Shown one piece after another: positions 1 through 12,321 of a DNA stretch of 64,000 nucleotides (positions within the stretch are counted from its first letter, which is position 1; the number at the start of each line of letters is the position of its first letter). Position numbers and translations under genes: made by a program. The notes beneath the pieces are model-generated. The model ran no database searches, was not told the DNA's origin, and saw only the letters and a program-made list of their open reading frames with translations. This stretch comes from Gymnogyps californianus (lineage: Eukaryota; Chordata; Aves; Accipitriformes; Cathartidae). The stretch covers positions 10,044,001 to 10,108,000 of the forward strand of contig NC_059486.1 in assembly GCF_018139145.2 (NCBI RefSeq), written 5' to 3'.

Positions 1-2429
1 CATTTGTTTGCTCAATCATAGCACTCAGTGCTAGCCATTGACTGCACAAGTGTAAGTGATGGTGTTTCTTTATGTGCTTAAGGCATTTATTGAAATTTTC
101 ACCATTTTTTTTCCTTAAAATACTAAAGTATTAGATGCCCAGTTCCATTAAAAATTTGGTGGATGATGGACATCAATTCCCTTAAGCTTCTTTGAAAATC
201 CCATGTGCTCTGTCTAGTGACAGTTATCAAACGTCTGTCTTTCAGCTAATAAATAAAGCTAGGCATTGAACAGCCTGTTTGTTCTTTGACACGAAGGAAA
301 TGGCATCTTTCCATGCAACTGTGGGAAAGTTGTGCAGGCGGAACTGATAGTAAACAATTAGAAAGGTGAAAATATGGATATCTTTTGATATTCCTTGTTC
401 TACCTTTCCTACATACATGAGAGATGTTTGCATATGCAATGATGTGATGTTTCCGTGTAAATTTAATAGTAACAGCGTGCTGAGGTGTTAATGTCTCTAA
501 CACAGTAGTGTGTACAGTGCTTGGCAAAATATTTGTGGATCTAGCTTTACACCTAGGTGTTAGAAATTAGGATCATAGTCATAATTCATCAGAGAAGGAT
601 TATTTGATGGCCACATCTAGGAAAAGCCAGAAAATAGGGAAGAATCATGAAAATATGAAAAGCCTTGAATAATTTGACATTACTTTGGACATTAGGTGAC
701 AATGCTGTGTGGTTCCTTCTCTCTGTCCCCAAAAGTCTATGCTCCAGTAGAATGCAGACGGTTATTGAAAGTCACAACAGAGCACAGGTCAGAGAATGTC
801 AAGGAGAGATAATGATTTGTGGGAGAGCAGCAAATCTTCTTTCACACAAAAATGAGAGAGATGGGAAAGAACTGTAAGAAGAATAAAGAATGTTTTATAT
901 AGGTGCTTAATAGACTCTGCCTTATCTTTGTCAAGGTCAAATGAGAAACATACATCTCCATCTCCTCACCTTACCATTTTCTCCTTTTCTTCCGTGTGCT
1001 CTCTTAAAGTGACTGATCCATGTTAGAGGAAAAAAAGGTGCTGAGATATAACTGACTTGGAAATAAGTTTTTAAAAGGGAGATTAAGAAGTAAGTGGTGT
1101 AATTCATGCACTTAGATTCCTTGGCTTCTTTTTCTCAGTTGTAGACATAAAAAGTGTATAATATGTGTTAGTGAAAACCAGTTCCACTCTTAATTTGTCT
1201 GTAATCCTTTCAAATGGACTCATTTATTTGGATAAGTAGAGGTTATAAGAGTGTAAGTTTTTTCTCTCTACATCTACTCATCTTCTCTGTGAGTGGTCAC
1301 AGCTCGGTAAGAGGAACAGGTACAATTGCAGAGGACCGGTTCAATGGTTTTATGCTGAAGACAACTGAGCAAAAAATTTCCAGTTTTTGATGTTGTCTCT
1401 GCCTCCTTCAGTCCTGCATTCAGCTGCTTCCCAGTAAAATCTTGTTGGGCGACTTCCTGGGGTTTGTGCTTTCTCAATGTTTGTATACTAATAACGTCTA
1501 GAGGTCCCAGAAACCATGAACACACAGAAGAGAACTATTTTTCTTCAATTATTGTATTTCAATCATGTTGATAATGCTATCAGCTGGATATTTGTGCTTA
1601 TAACTCATGAATTAGGATGAGATCTAGTCCCATGTGACTTCTTGCAACTTGGGTCCTGGAGTGCCTCATTCATGCATAAAACCAAGTTAGAATTGATTTT
1701 GATATAGGGATAGTGATCTTTTTAACAGAGAAGTAGTGATAGTAGGAGATGGGAAGTAAGCTTTTCATTATTCAGTAATTCATCTAGTAAGTTTGGAAAA
1801 ATTAAAGGACAAGTGATTCTGATACACGTTACTTGTGAGGCACATGTTTAGAATAAAGTGTTCCAGCCTAAATCCTGCTTCTCCTACACTATATCTGTAC
1901 CTCAGCCCTTCAGTTTTTTGTCTTAAGGGCATGGTTTCATTTGTGCAATAGAGGGTTAATTAATAATCATTGATATATTTCATGACTTTAGAGTGCAATG
2001 GGCCATCATATAACTATTTCAGTTTATGTGTGTTTATAACTACTCTGTGCCTCCTGTCTAAAATGTAGTAAACATATCTACGATACAGTGAGATGCTCAA
2101 ACATGAGGGGAGGTGAACAATCTAAGATCTCAGACCAGCAGGTTTGTTTCTGCAATTTCTCTGCGTAATTTTTTTAATAGGCAAAAGGATTTTTTTTTTC
2201 ATGAAATGGCCTTCCCAACTAGCCGTGAGATGGGACTGTCTTTCAAATGGACTCATTCTTTCTCATGAAGGAGGATGTGTGTTTTTAACAAATGTAAGCA
2301 AGAGGTCACAGAAGATCACCAATAACACAGAGTTTCAGCTATTAGTTTTTATGGTTCAGACTAATGTCAGAACCACAGACCACTATTAACTTTCACTCTG
2401 TAATGGAACATAATACTAGCCATGAATGG

Positions 2430-2600
2430 GATGCTTAGTTAGCATATGTCGGAGTAATTACAGAATTCATGTGAAAAGTACAGCTCTTAATTAGCTGTAC
2501 AGTCTAAAGGAAATGAATGACAAACTGTCTGTATAATTCATGACCTGTCTCTGTTAATTTGATGCTGTCATGCATAAAGTTCAACTCCCCTGTTTCCTAC
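2430..2600. promoter_or_regulatory. Possible conserved non-coding element (homeodomain-type sites)
   Basis: This stretch carries a cluster of TAATTA-type homeodomain core sites (GTAATTAC, TTAATTAGCTG, ATAATTCATG, TTAATTTGATG) and a short palindrome, GTACAGCT at 2478-2485 and AGCTGTAC at 2493-2500 around an AT-rich 7-nt loop. There is no coding signal. The density of intact core motifs resembles vertebrate developmental enhancers, but this is inference from composition. Chance clustering in AT-rich DNA is a real alternative, and an alignment would be needed to prove conservation. Confidence 0.22.
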
Positions 2601-3889
2601 CAGTCATTGAAAAAGTGTTTATACTGATGCGTCTCTGAAAGGACAGATACGAAGGATAAGGATGTTGTACACTGTGACAAAGAATGAGATGAGCAAAATG
2701 TTCTTAAACTATCGTGCAATGTCTCCCCTGTTTTAAATCATGAGCAAAAGAGATACTGCTTGCATAAGCTATTGCCCTCAAGATGTTGTCAGAGTCTTGA
2801 TTAGAATGGAGTTGGTCCTTAAGTCAGTCTTCTTATGAAAGTGCAATCTGGTGTAACAAGTATTTGCATTAAACATCCCACGCTGCTGAAAGAGACAGAT
2901 GTCTTTGCAGAAGACTAAGAGCATTGTCTTTCTGAACTAAGGTAAATCACTATTTAACTTACCTGGCTTTAAAAAGACCACAGAATTTTGCTGGAATCTT
3001 CTCAGTGACGTGAATGAGCATTGCATCCCACTCTGTAATAAAGGACAATCTAGCGATGTTCATGTTATCCTTTCAACTAAGATATAGAAAAGTAATAATT
3101 TTGGGTTGAAGATACTTCATTGCTGATGAGATGCCTTTTATACAACTTCGGTAAGTGTAAAAAGGAAAACTTGTCACTGCTTATGACTGCAAATGAGAAG
3201 AAAGTGAGAAAATATCGATGGGAGAGAGCTTTCTGAGGAATGCTTTTTTTCCTATTTTATTTCAAGGCTCCTCAGACTTTTAGACTAGTGCCTTGTGAAA
3301 CCCCTCCACCCTGCCCATCTCCTGGCATAACACTGTCGCCACCCTTTTCCCAACATCAGCTCCCATATAGCTTGAGAAACAATTTAAGTTTCTAGGAGTG
3401 CTAATTGTTCCATTTTTATTTTTATAGGGAAAATTTTAAATAAAAAAAGCCACATCATTTTGCTGTGAGATAATGAGGTAAAACTTATTATCCATCTGTT
3501 GTACACACATTTTAGGTAGCAGATTTTTATTATGGTAACACTACAGAGGCCCTTGAAAACTGCAGGATTGGCTTGGTTTAATGTAGCTCCCTATGATTCT
3601 CCTGCAGGCTTTTGCTTCAGGTTTCCTATTGTGATCTTCCAAAGGCAATGAGAGTAATTGCATCCATCTCTTGGCACATTATGAAGCCCTAGTAAATGCT
3701 CTCACTGCTTTGGGCTGGCGTGTTTCTCCAAGGTATACAGCACACATGCATATGTGGGCATGGATGAGGAAGGGCTCTGAAGGGAACAGATGCTGACTGC
3801 TCGTGGAAATGTAGCTGTACCTTCATGCTGCTCTTTCTCTTCCACCACTCCACCCCCGCTCCAGCTCCACCTCTGCCTTTGAAGGCAGT

Positions 3890-4065
3890 TTGAAATGCAA
3901 ATACATTTATGTTACCCTTTGATCTAATTTCATCTCAGTAATTTCTCATCATGTTATAAACCACTCAGAGTGAATAAACCAGTAATTAGACATTATGACT
4001 GGAGTTAGGTGTAATTAGCTATTTAAAGGAGAGCTAATAATGCTGTTAATGGAATTTCTCATTTT
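3890..4065. promoter_or_regulatory. Possible conserved non-coding element (octamer plus TAATTA sites)
   Basis: A perfect POU octamer, ATGCAAAT, lies at about 3895-3902. It is followed by several homeodomain core sites (AGTAATTAGA, GTAATTAGCT, AGCTAATAAT, TGTTAATGG) within 150 bp. The surrounding DNA is non-coding and shows no repeat signature. Clusters of this kind are typical of vertebrate developmental enhancers. The call is made on motif density alone and could be wrong. Confidence 0.25.
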
Positions 4066-5033
4066 GGGGAGGGAAGAGGGATAGTGTTAAAATACATCTA
4101 TAAGAAACTCCAGTTAGTGCATAGAATTAGCACTCTACTGATTTTGTGTGTTTTGTTCTGTAATTCTTCAGGTAAAAGATGCTCCATTTTACTTAGAGAT
4201 TAGCTCTAACTTTAGTTTATGGAAAACTGTTTCTTGTTAAGTTAATGATAATATAATTTATCTGAGCTATGCTGCTCACACTGTGACTACTGCTTGTTTC
4301 TAGAGTGGATTTTTTTGACTGATCATTTTATGTTCATTAGGAAAAAGTCTGATTATGTACCCTGGGTCCCACGGGAGGAGACATTCGTGATTATATATGA
4401 AACCTGCCTTAGAGAATGTTTTTACATCATATATCTTGAGCCAGCCTGGAACATACTGAACAAACAGAGGGCAACCAACTTAGCTGAAAAACGATTTTGC
4501 ATAATATGACTCTCCCTGGCTGTCTTCCTCACTCTCCTTGAAGCAAATTAATTTAAAGTGTTGCCTAGTGATGGGTACTGCTTCTTCTAGCTGTACCTGA
4601 AAAAGCCTGGACTATTACTGGTTTTTCATTTTCTGTTTTGCTTCCCACTATGCTCCTAAATTTCATTTGGCAGTAAGTGACCCTCCCTATTTTAAAAATT
4701 CTGTCTATAATTTAGTCCATTTATGTATCAAATGGCCGTGAGTAGATATATTTAACTCCCAAAGTGCCATAATTTAATTCAGGAAAAGAATAGCCTTTGA
4801 GGGTCACTTTTTCCACATATGAATGTTAAAAAAAAATAGACCCCCTGCCTTCCAAATCATTATAAAGGAAGTTATTATTTCAGGGTTTTTTTGAAATGCT
4901 TTCAGTAACTATTTGAAAAGGTCTTGGAACCTTTTAGTCAAAATGCTGAAAACATGTTTAAGATCTAATGCATGTGGAGGTGAGAAGGTTAGACAAAAGC
5001 TTCAGTTAAAAAGGGGTGTGGAGATTGAGGTGT

Positions 5034-5378
5034 AGAATCATAGGATAATTCAGGTTAGGAGGGACCTCGGGAGGTCTCTAGTCCAACCTCCTGCTCAAAG
5101 CTTTGTCAGCTGTGAGGTCAGACCAGGTTACTCAGGGTTTTATGTAGTCTGATCTTAAAAACCTCCAAGGATGGAGACCACACCTCCTCTCTAAGCAACT
5201 TGTTTTATTGCTTGAATGTCCTGGTCATGAAAAAGCTTTTCTATCTTGTTTGAACCTCTCTTGTTTCAATTTATGTCCATTATTTCTTGTCCTCCTACCG
5301 TGCAATACCGTGAAGAGCCTGGCTCCGTCTTGATGACCTCCTTATAGGTATTGGGTGGTTGATATTGGGTCCCTTTAA
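5034..5378 (-). mobile_element. CR1 LINE 3' fragment
   Basis: Read on the + strand this is the reverse complement of an avian CR1 3' end. It starts with AGAATCATAGGAT, continues through GGAGGGACCTCGGGAGGTCT and TAGTCCAACCTCCTGCTCAA, and then the diverged 3' end of the ORF2 and UTR region (for example CTTTGTCAGC, CCTCCAAGGATGGAGA, AAGAGCCTGGCTCCGTCTT). CR1 is the dominant avian LINE, and most copies are short 5'-truncated tails like this one. Numerous mismatches to the usual CR1 sequence mark it as old, and it has no coding capacity left. Confidence 0.9.
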
Positions 5379-8300
5379 GCATAAGATGCTAGTGACCAGG
5401 ACTGTGATTACTACTCATGCTGGCTCCTCCAAACAAGAAAAAGAATTTTAAAAAAGAAAAAAAAAGGAGGGAAAAAAAAAAAAGGAAGACCTTTCTTAAG
5501 AGAGGGTTAAGAGAGAAATATGCCCACACAGGTTCATGACTGTTCTTGAATAGCATCCAAAGATTTATCAAACTCTGTAAGTTTCGTGCAAAATAATAGC
5601 TTAAAAATAGCAGCACTGAAGGAGCAGAAAGGAAAATGCTGGTAGCAAGCTTGGAAAGATCAATTTTCTTTGAGAGTGTTTCCTATGATAAAGAGCTAAC
5701 AAGCTTCCTAAGGGCTTGGTGATAGAAACAAATGATTCAACTGTAGGATCTTAGGGGCTGGGACCATATTTTATTTGGTTTACTGGGAGTGAGGGCTTGA
5801 ACTACTGTGATACAAATTATAGTATTAGTAAAATCATTACTTCTTAAAGTAAATTCTACTGCGAGTTTGACAAGGACAGTGTGAATAACTCCCTGAAAAT
5901 AAAGCAAGGATCAGTTCAAGCTACAAATCTTCGCTGACATTGTTTTGGGTTTTTTGACATGCAATCTCTGCCATTAGTCTTCTCAAGTTCTTTCAAATAC
6001 AGTTGGCAAGATCCAGTTGTGGGCCTCATTGCAGGCTTGCGCCATCCAGCTTCTTGAATATAGGGATGCAGGCAAAGGGGAAGAAAAATGAAATTTCCTT
6101 CGGCCAAAACTGAAGAGGTACATCTGTGCAATTCAGTGTTGGGAAGGTTGTGCTTTTGCTTGGCAGGCAAGTCTCTCTGTCTCTCCCTTTTAGTGCCTGC
6201 TATGGATGTAGGAATCTCTGCTGACCACAACATTGGATAAAAAGTAGGCGACTGAACGGGAGGGCAAAGTCCATCCTATCCCCTGGGCACCAAGTGTGCA
6301 CAAATGATCCAGACTGCCATGGTCTAAATGGAGCACAGCAGGGCTTCCGTATGGCGAGTTGTCCGCCTTCCACTGGCCTCCTGGTCAGTTTTGAGGACTC
6401 CATTGTGGGTGTGCAAGTGGGAACACAGCTAGCTGGGGAGTATAAGGCAGATATCAGTTTATCAGAAAGATTATTATCACACATTGCAATATGAATCACC
6501 AGCTCTTGTTCTGTGTTTACTGTGAATGTTATGTCAAAATAACGTAAAGCACCCTAAGGAGAGAGAAGGAGATTTTGGACAACTGCATATGCATGAGAAC
6601 TTCTCACATCCATCCTCAGCCTGACACAGGCAGCTGTGCATACCTCAGACATTCGATTCACTTTGACTGCAGACCCTGGAATGAAAGTCAGTGGAGCTGC
6701 TTTCATTTCTCTGGAGGCTTTTTCTGCATTCAGCTGCTTCTGATCTTTCAAAAAAACTGTGTCAATAGTAGAGTGATAGAAAGGATGTTGCACTGCTCCA
6801 GCCTCATCATGAAAACAAATGCTAATTACTTCTACATGAAGTAGAAGGACATCATGAGTCTATTTAAAATCAATCACCAAAGGCAAGGATGTGTTTTCAA
6901 GATTAGGGTCAGCTGGATTGGTTGTAGAAGGTTGAGAGGTTTTTTTCCTTCCAGAAAATACCACTGGGCTTTTAATTTCAGTTAATTGGGAATAATTTTT
7001 TCTTTCCATTACATTAATGATTTATTCCACATAGCATCCCATTTAGTTCCACAGTGAAGAAAGCTCTCTTGTGGCTCTCAGTAGTCTAGTCCCAGAAGAA
7101 AGGATAAAAGGGTGGCTTGTTTCTGTCCCACGTTAAAAATATGTGCTTGTTACAGGTATTGCTTAGCCTGTGAAGTCTTACCTGTAATCCAGCTACTTCA
7201 GACTCCATTAGTGTGTGTTTTTTTTTCCTGGAGCCCATAGGGAAGGAGGTATCTCTCTCTCTTATCATCTGTGCTCTGAAAACAACAGCTGTTCTGTGTT
7301 TGTGGGTCTTCTTTTTCTCTGCTAATTCTTCCTCGAGGATTCATGGGTGGAGAGGTACACTACAAAACAGCTAGCAAAAGGCAGGAGAGACAAATTTGTC
7401 CTGAAGCTTCTTCAAGAGAATCCCTGTTCCTTATCTGGGGTATTTGAATGACAGCTATTGCTAGTCAGAAGTCTCTGGCGTAAAAGAGAATTAACCAAAA
7501 TCACATGCTTCATCCCAATAGGTGACTCTGAAGTGGGAGCTGACAAGACTTGGCTGCTGGGAAATTACTACAGCATCAGATTCACCAGCTCACTGAAGAC
7601 AGGTTTTTGGGCAGGGGTTCCAAAGATATCACAGAGGGACACAGGCTTTTTAAGATTAAAGAGATGACATGCAACACAAATGTTTTTTGGCATTAAAACT
7701 AAATTCAATTTTTAATGAAGATGTGAGGACAATAGATGGCAGGGCAGGAAGTTGAGCCAATTTTTGTAAAAAAGCGTAGAGTTGGGAGTATTTTAGAACA
7801 AAGCAAAGATAGCTGGGTCTTGTGCGGAAGTTATTAAATAACTTAATCATACATAGAGATGGGATTTAGTTTCAAGTGAAAGCTACATCAAACCTAAACT
7901 CATAGCCTCTTTAAAACATAAACACTGAACATTAACCAGAAAATGACTGAGCCTCTTCTATTTATGTTTTTAAAAAATCAATTTAAATACCATCTGTCTG
8001 ACTTTGCAGAGCAGTAAAGAGGAACTGGTACAAAAACACCAATCAGTGCTTTGTACACCTTCCAAATAGCCTATAGCTCCAGATAATATATACTGCCTTA
8101 TTCACCTCCATATAAGGTGGTATATTTTTCCAGGAGAGCTGCCCAACAGCTCCTCTGCCCTCTGTCCAGGATCACATTGTCGTGAAGCTTGGCACAGACG
8201 GCTGAATGAGGCACGCCTGCAGTTCCCCTCCTGTACCATCAAGGGAACAGTGAAGATCTGCGGTTGGCCCACCCTGTTGGGAATGGCAAGTGCCACTGTG

Positions 8301-8905
8301 CTTACAGGGGACACGAGGCAGCCCCTGGTCACACGTTTGGCCCAGGGCTGCAGGCTGCAGCCATCTCAATGAGTGAATTCCTCAGGCAGATGCTTGCTGC
8401 AGGAGTTATTTGTTGACAGCGGGAGTGGTTGGGGAAGGCAAGTATCTCATGCCCTCCTCTTCAGCTATTTTGTGATCTCCCTTTAGTGCTTCCCTGGCTG
8501 CTTGTTTCACTAGCAGAATGAATCGCTCCTTCCACCATCTCTGCTGTCTGGGGGAGAGCAGCAGCTGGATAATAAGCAGTGATGCACCTGAGGGCAAGCC
8601 CAATACCTGCTTTTCAGGTATGCCAAATAATAGAGTTTCTACAAATTCTTGAGGAGAATAGACACAGTGAAGGTGGTAGAAGTGTTCCATTTTATTCACC
8701 CTAGACTTGCCATACACTAACTTGTCCATATTGCTTTGTGCTTCATAGTAAATATTTGTTCTCTTTGGTGTTTACTTCCAATTAGATAAAGCCTTTTATC
8801 CCTATCAACACTACTTTATTGCTCAAAAATAGATTTCCTTAAGTCACTGGTAGTTTTTTTTCTGTTTCCTGAACTGCTTACAGTCTTTCAGCACCTCTGT
8901 GGTAA
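5379..8905. other. Non-coding DNA with an A-rich tract and one GC-richer block
   Basis: An A-rich low-complexity tract (5432-5488) lies just beyond the CR1 tail. A GC-richer patch at about 8130-8380 stands out from the AT-rich surroundings but matches nothing I recognise. Open frames are short and overlap on both strands, as expected by chance. No gene is supported. Confidence 0.55.
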
Positions 8906-9507
8906 TGTTGTGCTTTAACCCCAGCTGGCAACTAAGCACCACCCAGCCGCTCACTCACTCCTCCCCCGTGGGATGGGGGAGAGAATCAGAAGAGTAAAAG
9001 TGAGAAAACTCATGGGTTGAGATAAAGACAGTTTAACAGGTAAAGCAAAAGCCGCGCACGCAAGCAAAGCAAAACAAGGAATTCATTCACTACTTCCCAT
9101 CGGCAGGCAGGTGTGCAGCCATCTCCAGGAAAGCAGGGCTCCATCACACGTAACGGTTACTTGGGAAGACAAAACGCCATCGCTCCGAACGTCCCCCTTT
9201 TCCTTGTTCTTCCCCCAGCTTTATATGCTGAGCATGACGTCATATGGTATGGAATATCCCTTTGGTCAGTTGGGGTCAGCTATCCCGGCTGTGTCCCCTC
9301 CCAGCTTCTTGTGCACCCCCAGCCTACTCGCTGGTGGGGTGGGGTGAGAAGCAGAAAAGGCCTCGACTCTGTGTAAGCACTGCTCAGCAATAACGAAAAC
9401 ATCTCTGCATTATCAACACTGTTTCCAGCACAAATCCAAACCATTAGCCCCATACTAGCTGCTATGAAGAAAATGAACTCTATCCCAGCCAAAACCAGCA
9501 CAGGTAA
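8901..9507 (-). mobile_element. Solo LTR of an avian endogenous retrovirus, with GGTAA target duplication
   Basis: The LTR occupies 8906-9502 (597 bp), begins TGTTGTG and ends CAGCACA on the + strand, and is flanked on both sides by the identical 5-bp sequence GGTAA (8901-8905 and 9503-9507). Sense is the minus strand. Read that way it starts TGTGCTGGTTTTGGCTGGGA, has a TATA box (CATATAAAGC, + positions 9218-9227) and ends with the GTGGTGCTTAGTTGCC region, a family common in neoavian genomes. A 5-bp duplication fits an ERVL-type integrase (family knowledge). No internal retroviral genes lie next to it, so it is the product of LTR-LTR recombination. The poly(A)-signal region reads GTTAAA, so it appears decayed. 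Confidence 0.88.
9218..9242 (-). promoter_or_regulatory. LTR core promoter: CRE palindrome plus TATA box
   Basis: On the minus strand a perfect cAMP-response palindrome TGACGTCA (9235-9242) lies about 10 bp upstream of TATAAA (9220-9225). This is the order expected for a U3 promoter reading toward lower coordinates, with a start near 9190. Both motifs are intact, so the solo LTR could still serve as a promoter or enhancer. Activity is not shown by the sequence. Confidence 0.55.
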
Positions 9508-12300
9508 TGAATACTAATAATGATAATGATGATAATGAAACTGAGTGCTTACAGCAGGCTGGAGAGAGAGAGAAGTGATGTGATTGAAACCCTGCTCTGT
9601 AGCCCTAAATTCCTTCAATATTTTCTATTATTGTGTAACTGAATGTTGTATGTAATTTGCTGTCTTTTTATGCTCTTGCATTTCTTTCACTTGTACAGCT
9701 TTCCTTGCATCTCTTCCACTGAGTTTTACATTTGATGTGGTTTCCCTGGATGATGAACTGTGGTTTTTTCAACTCTACTTAACCTCCTTCCTGTGTTTCC
9801 AACCGTATCAACCATGTTTCTTTAGTGTACTCTTGTCATTGGCTTTTATTTCAGTCTCCATGTTAGGATAATGTGCCAACTAGTAAAACAATTTATAGAT
9901 GGTACTTTTTTCTACTGCAATAATACTTTTGAAGCACCATGGTGAGGCATTTTGTTCCCTAGGGCACAGTGCTGCCACCAATCTCGCCAAGGTTCCCTGC
10001 TGAATCCGTCACATGCAAAGTGAGCCCGGGAAGATGAAGTCCTTCTCCTTACAAGTTGCTCAAACTATCTATGTCTACAATTTTCTCACAGTAAGATCAA
10101 CAGCAATGCCAACAGACTAAATACGAGTCTCTGCAAAGCTTTAACACCTTCTTCATCTGCCAGGTTTTCCAATTTTTGTCTTCTTGCCTCTGTGCTACCC
10201 TTTCCTTCAGCCTTAGCTTCTTTTGCTGTCACTCCATCCGGTTGGGAAAGAGAGAAACAGTTATTAAAACTGGAATGACGTAGTTAAACATGTTTCGAGA
10301 CATCACACTGGAACTGCAACAGCCATTTAAGATTTTCTTTCTAATTACCATAAGTAATTAATAGCTACCCAGGAGCAAGTTTCAGATTAATTAATTCCCA
10401 CCTAAGTTGTCATCCAAAGTACTCCTTTGACCAAATGTTCAAGGTAACTCATTATAACTTGAAAGTAAGCTAGGAAAGTTATTAGCTACAGTACAAATAG
10501 CAATAAGGTTAGTAGCTTTGCTAAACTTTCTTCTGCCGTTTTCATGTGCTTTTTGGTGTTGTCCAGGAAAAGGAGAAAAATGAAAACTTTCACACTGAGT
10601 AAGGCTGTATTGGTTTCTATTTCTTACATTATCCCACTGAATAATTCAAAATGGTATACTCACGTCTTCATTAAAATCTTAATATAGGAAGGAAAAATAA
10701 CTGAGTTCCCTTACTTTGGACATTCAAAGGGACAAACCCGAGGTTATTAGCCATTTATTAAATTATTTACACAAATGTGGACAGTGAAGAAATGAAAGTA
10801 GACCTAAGAGGTCTTTGCCATCTGTCCCTCATTAGGACACCACTGATTTTGCAAGAAGTATTATTTATTCTGCAGTCGATACTGTGCCATGTACTCACCT
10901 GCTACGTCGACAGTGCTAGCTAATATTTGCTGCTTAAGACATTGAAGAAATTTAGTGATAAAGCACTGAATTTACTATTCCCAAATAGAGCTGTTCTTCC
11001 AATTCACTCTCTCCCCAGAACATGAGCCCAGGTTCTTTTCCTACTTTGCAATACAAAGATTTTCTGTGTATTTTATTCCAAGGATACCAGTTTTTCTTCT
11101 TTGAGTCTTGAAACATCCATTAATTGTGGATAATCTTAAACAAGAGGCCTGTGTAGTGATACTAGGTATTGAATATTTGCTTAGGAATAGCTAGATCAAC
11201 ATGGCAGTCTTCGAACTTACTATGTCTTTAAAGCTGCACTGACGATAAATGCTTGAAAACTTTTTTGCCAATGTTTTTGTTTTAGGTGTTCAACATTCAC
11301 CCTGTCTATCAAACAAGACAGATGAGTACAGTTCCAAATCCTCTGCGAGGATTACACCACTGCAAATGATGAAGCTTTGGGGAGACTGTGCCTGCCCTTA
11401 TCCCCTAAAATCTATCTTGGGAGGATTTTCATAATCTCTCTGAAATCCTGGATTTCCAGAACTCTTCACAGAACTCTGTAAAACCTCCCCTCGTCAAGAG
11501 CTGTGCAGGGAGGCAGTCACGTTGCACCACTGCAATCTGGCTTGATGCTGTTAATAGTTTCTCTACAATTCCTTGCATCATCATGCATTTTTTAGAAGTC
11601 TTTGTAAAGACAGAGTGATCACATGAAGTAAATACGTAGAAAATCTACTTTGAAGAGTCTGGAGTCTAGTTTTCAGGTTACGCTTTTATTTGGCAATGGC
11701 ACTAGACATTTTGTTTGTTTAAGAATACAGCAAGAAAAAAGATTGTAGGCAGAGGTAAAATCTTTTAATAGGTCAGATGAATAAGTGGGAAAAATGAGTC
11801 TTGTGTACCCAGGAACTTGTCTGGAGAAGGGATGTTAAGAAGAACTTGTATAACTAAATGCTCTTCTGATTTGTCCAACCAAATCAGCTGGTCTAATATA
11901 GCTACTTGCAAACTCTGCCCTTTGTTTAAAGGAAAATTGAATAGCTTATATTCAGCTGAATATCTGCAGTTCCTTTGGGATGATCAAGGCTTTATGTAAA
12001 AATCTAATTATTATGTTAATCACTATTCAGATGGCAAGGAGTAAACTACAGAGCTCCAATTGCAAGGTAACAATAGGAAGATATCAATCATTAGATTTGG
12101 TTCTGAAATACATGAATTTTCATGGTTTGTTGAAAGCAAACCGTCTCTCTGGGGGAAAAAATTGTCTTGAAAATCAATGAAGTCATTGCAGTTGTAATTT
12201 AGTGTTTTGATAAAACTGAAAATTAGCCAGTTAAAATTCTTGTCAGTAATGAATAAGAAACATGAATGATTGTATGTGCAGTTTTCTGCATGATTGTTGA
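9508..12300. other. AT-rich non-coding DNA
   Basis: A short impure TAATGA/GATAAT simple repeat sits at 9511-9539, just beyond the LTR. The remainder is unique sequence without long frames. The part near 10330-10470 contains several TAATTA-like cores (CTAATTACC, AGTAATTAATAG, GATTAATTAATTCC) but is otherwise unremarkable. Confidence 0.5.
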
Positions 12301-12321
12301 ATATATATATATATATATAAA
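12301..12321. repeat. (AT)n microsatellite
   Basis: About nine to ten uninterrupted AT dinucleotides followed by an A-rich end. It is a simple repeat with no sign of function. Confidence 0.95.

Larger units (their letters stand above)
1..5033. other. AT-rich non-coding DNA, no gene recognised
   Basis: No reading frame here has a recognisable domain or a plausible coding pattern; the longest are under 90 codons and read as chance openings. No repeat family is obvious. Two sub-stretches, described separately, have the look of conserved non-coding sequence. I see nothing else that can be named. Confidence 0.6.

Noticed and set aside
8130..8380. GC-richer patch considered as a gene exon or CpG island
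   Set aside because: CpG is sparse, frames carry no domain and no flanking splice pattern was evident; left as unexplained composition.
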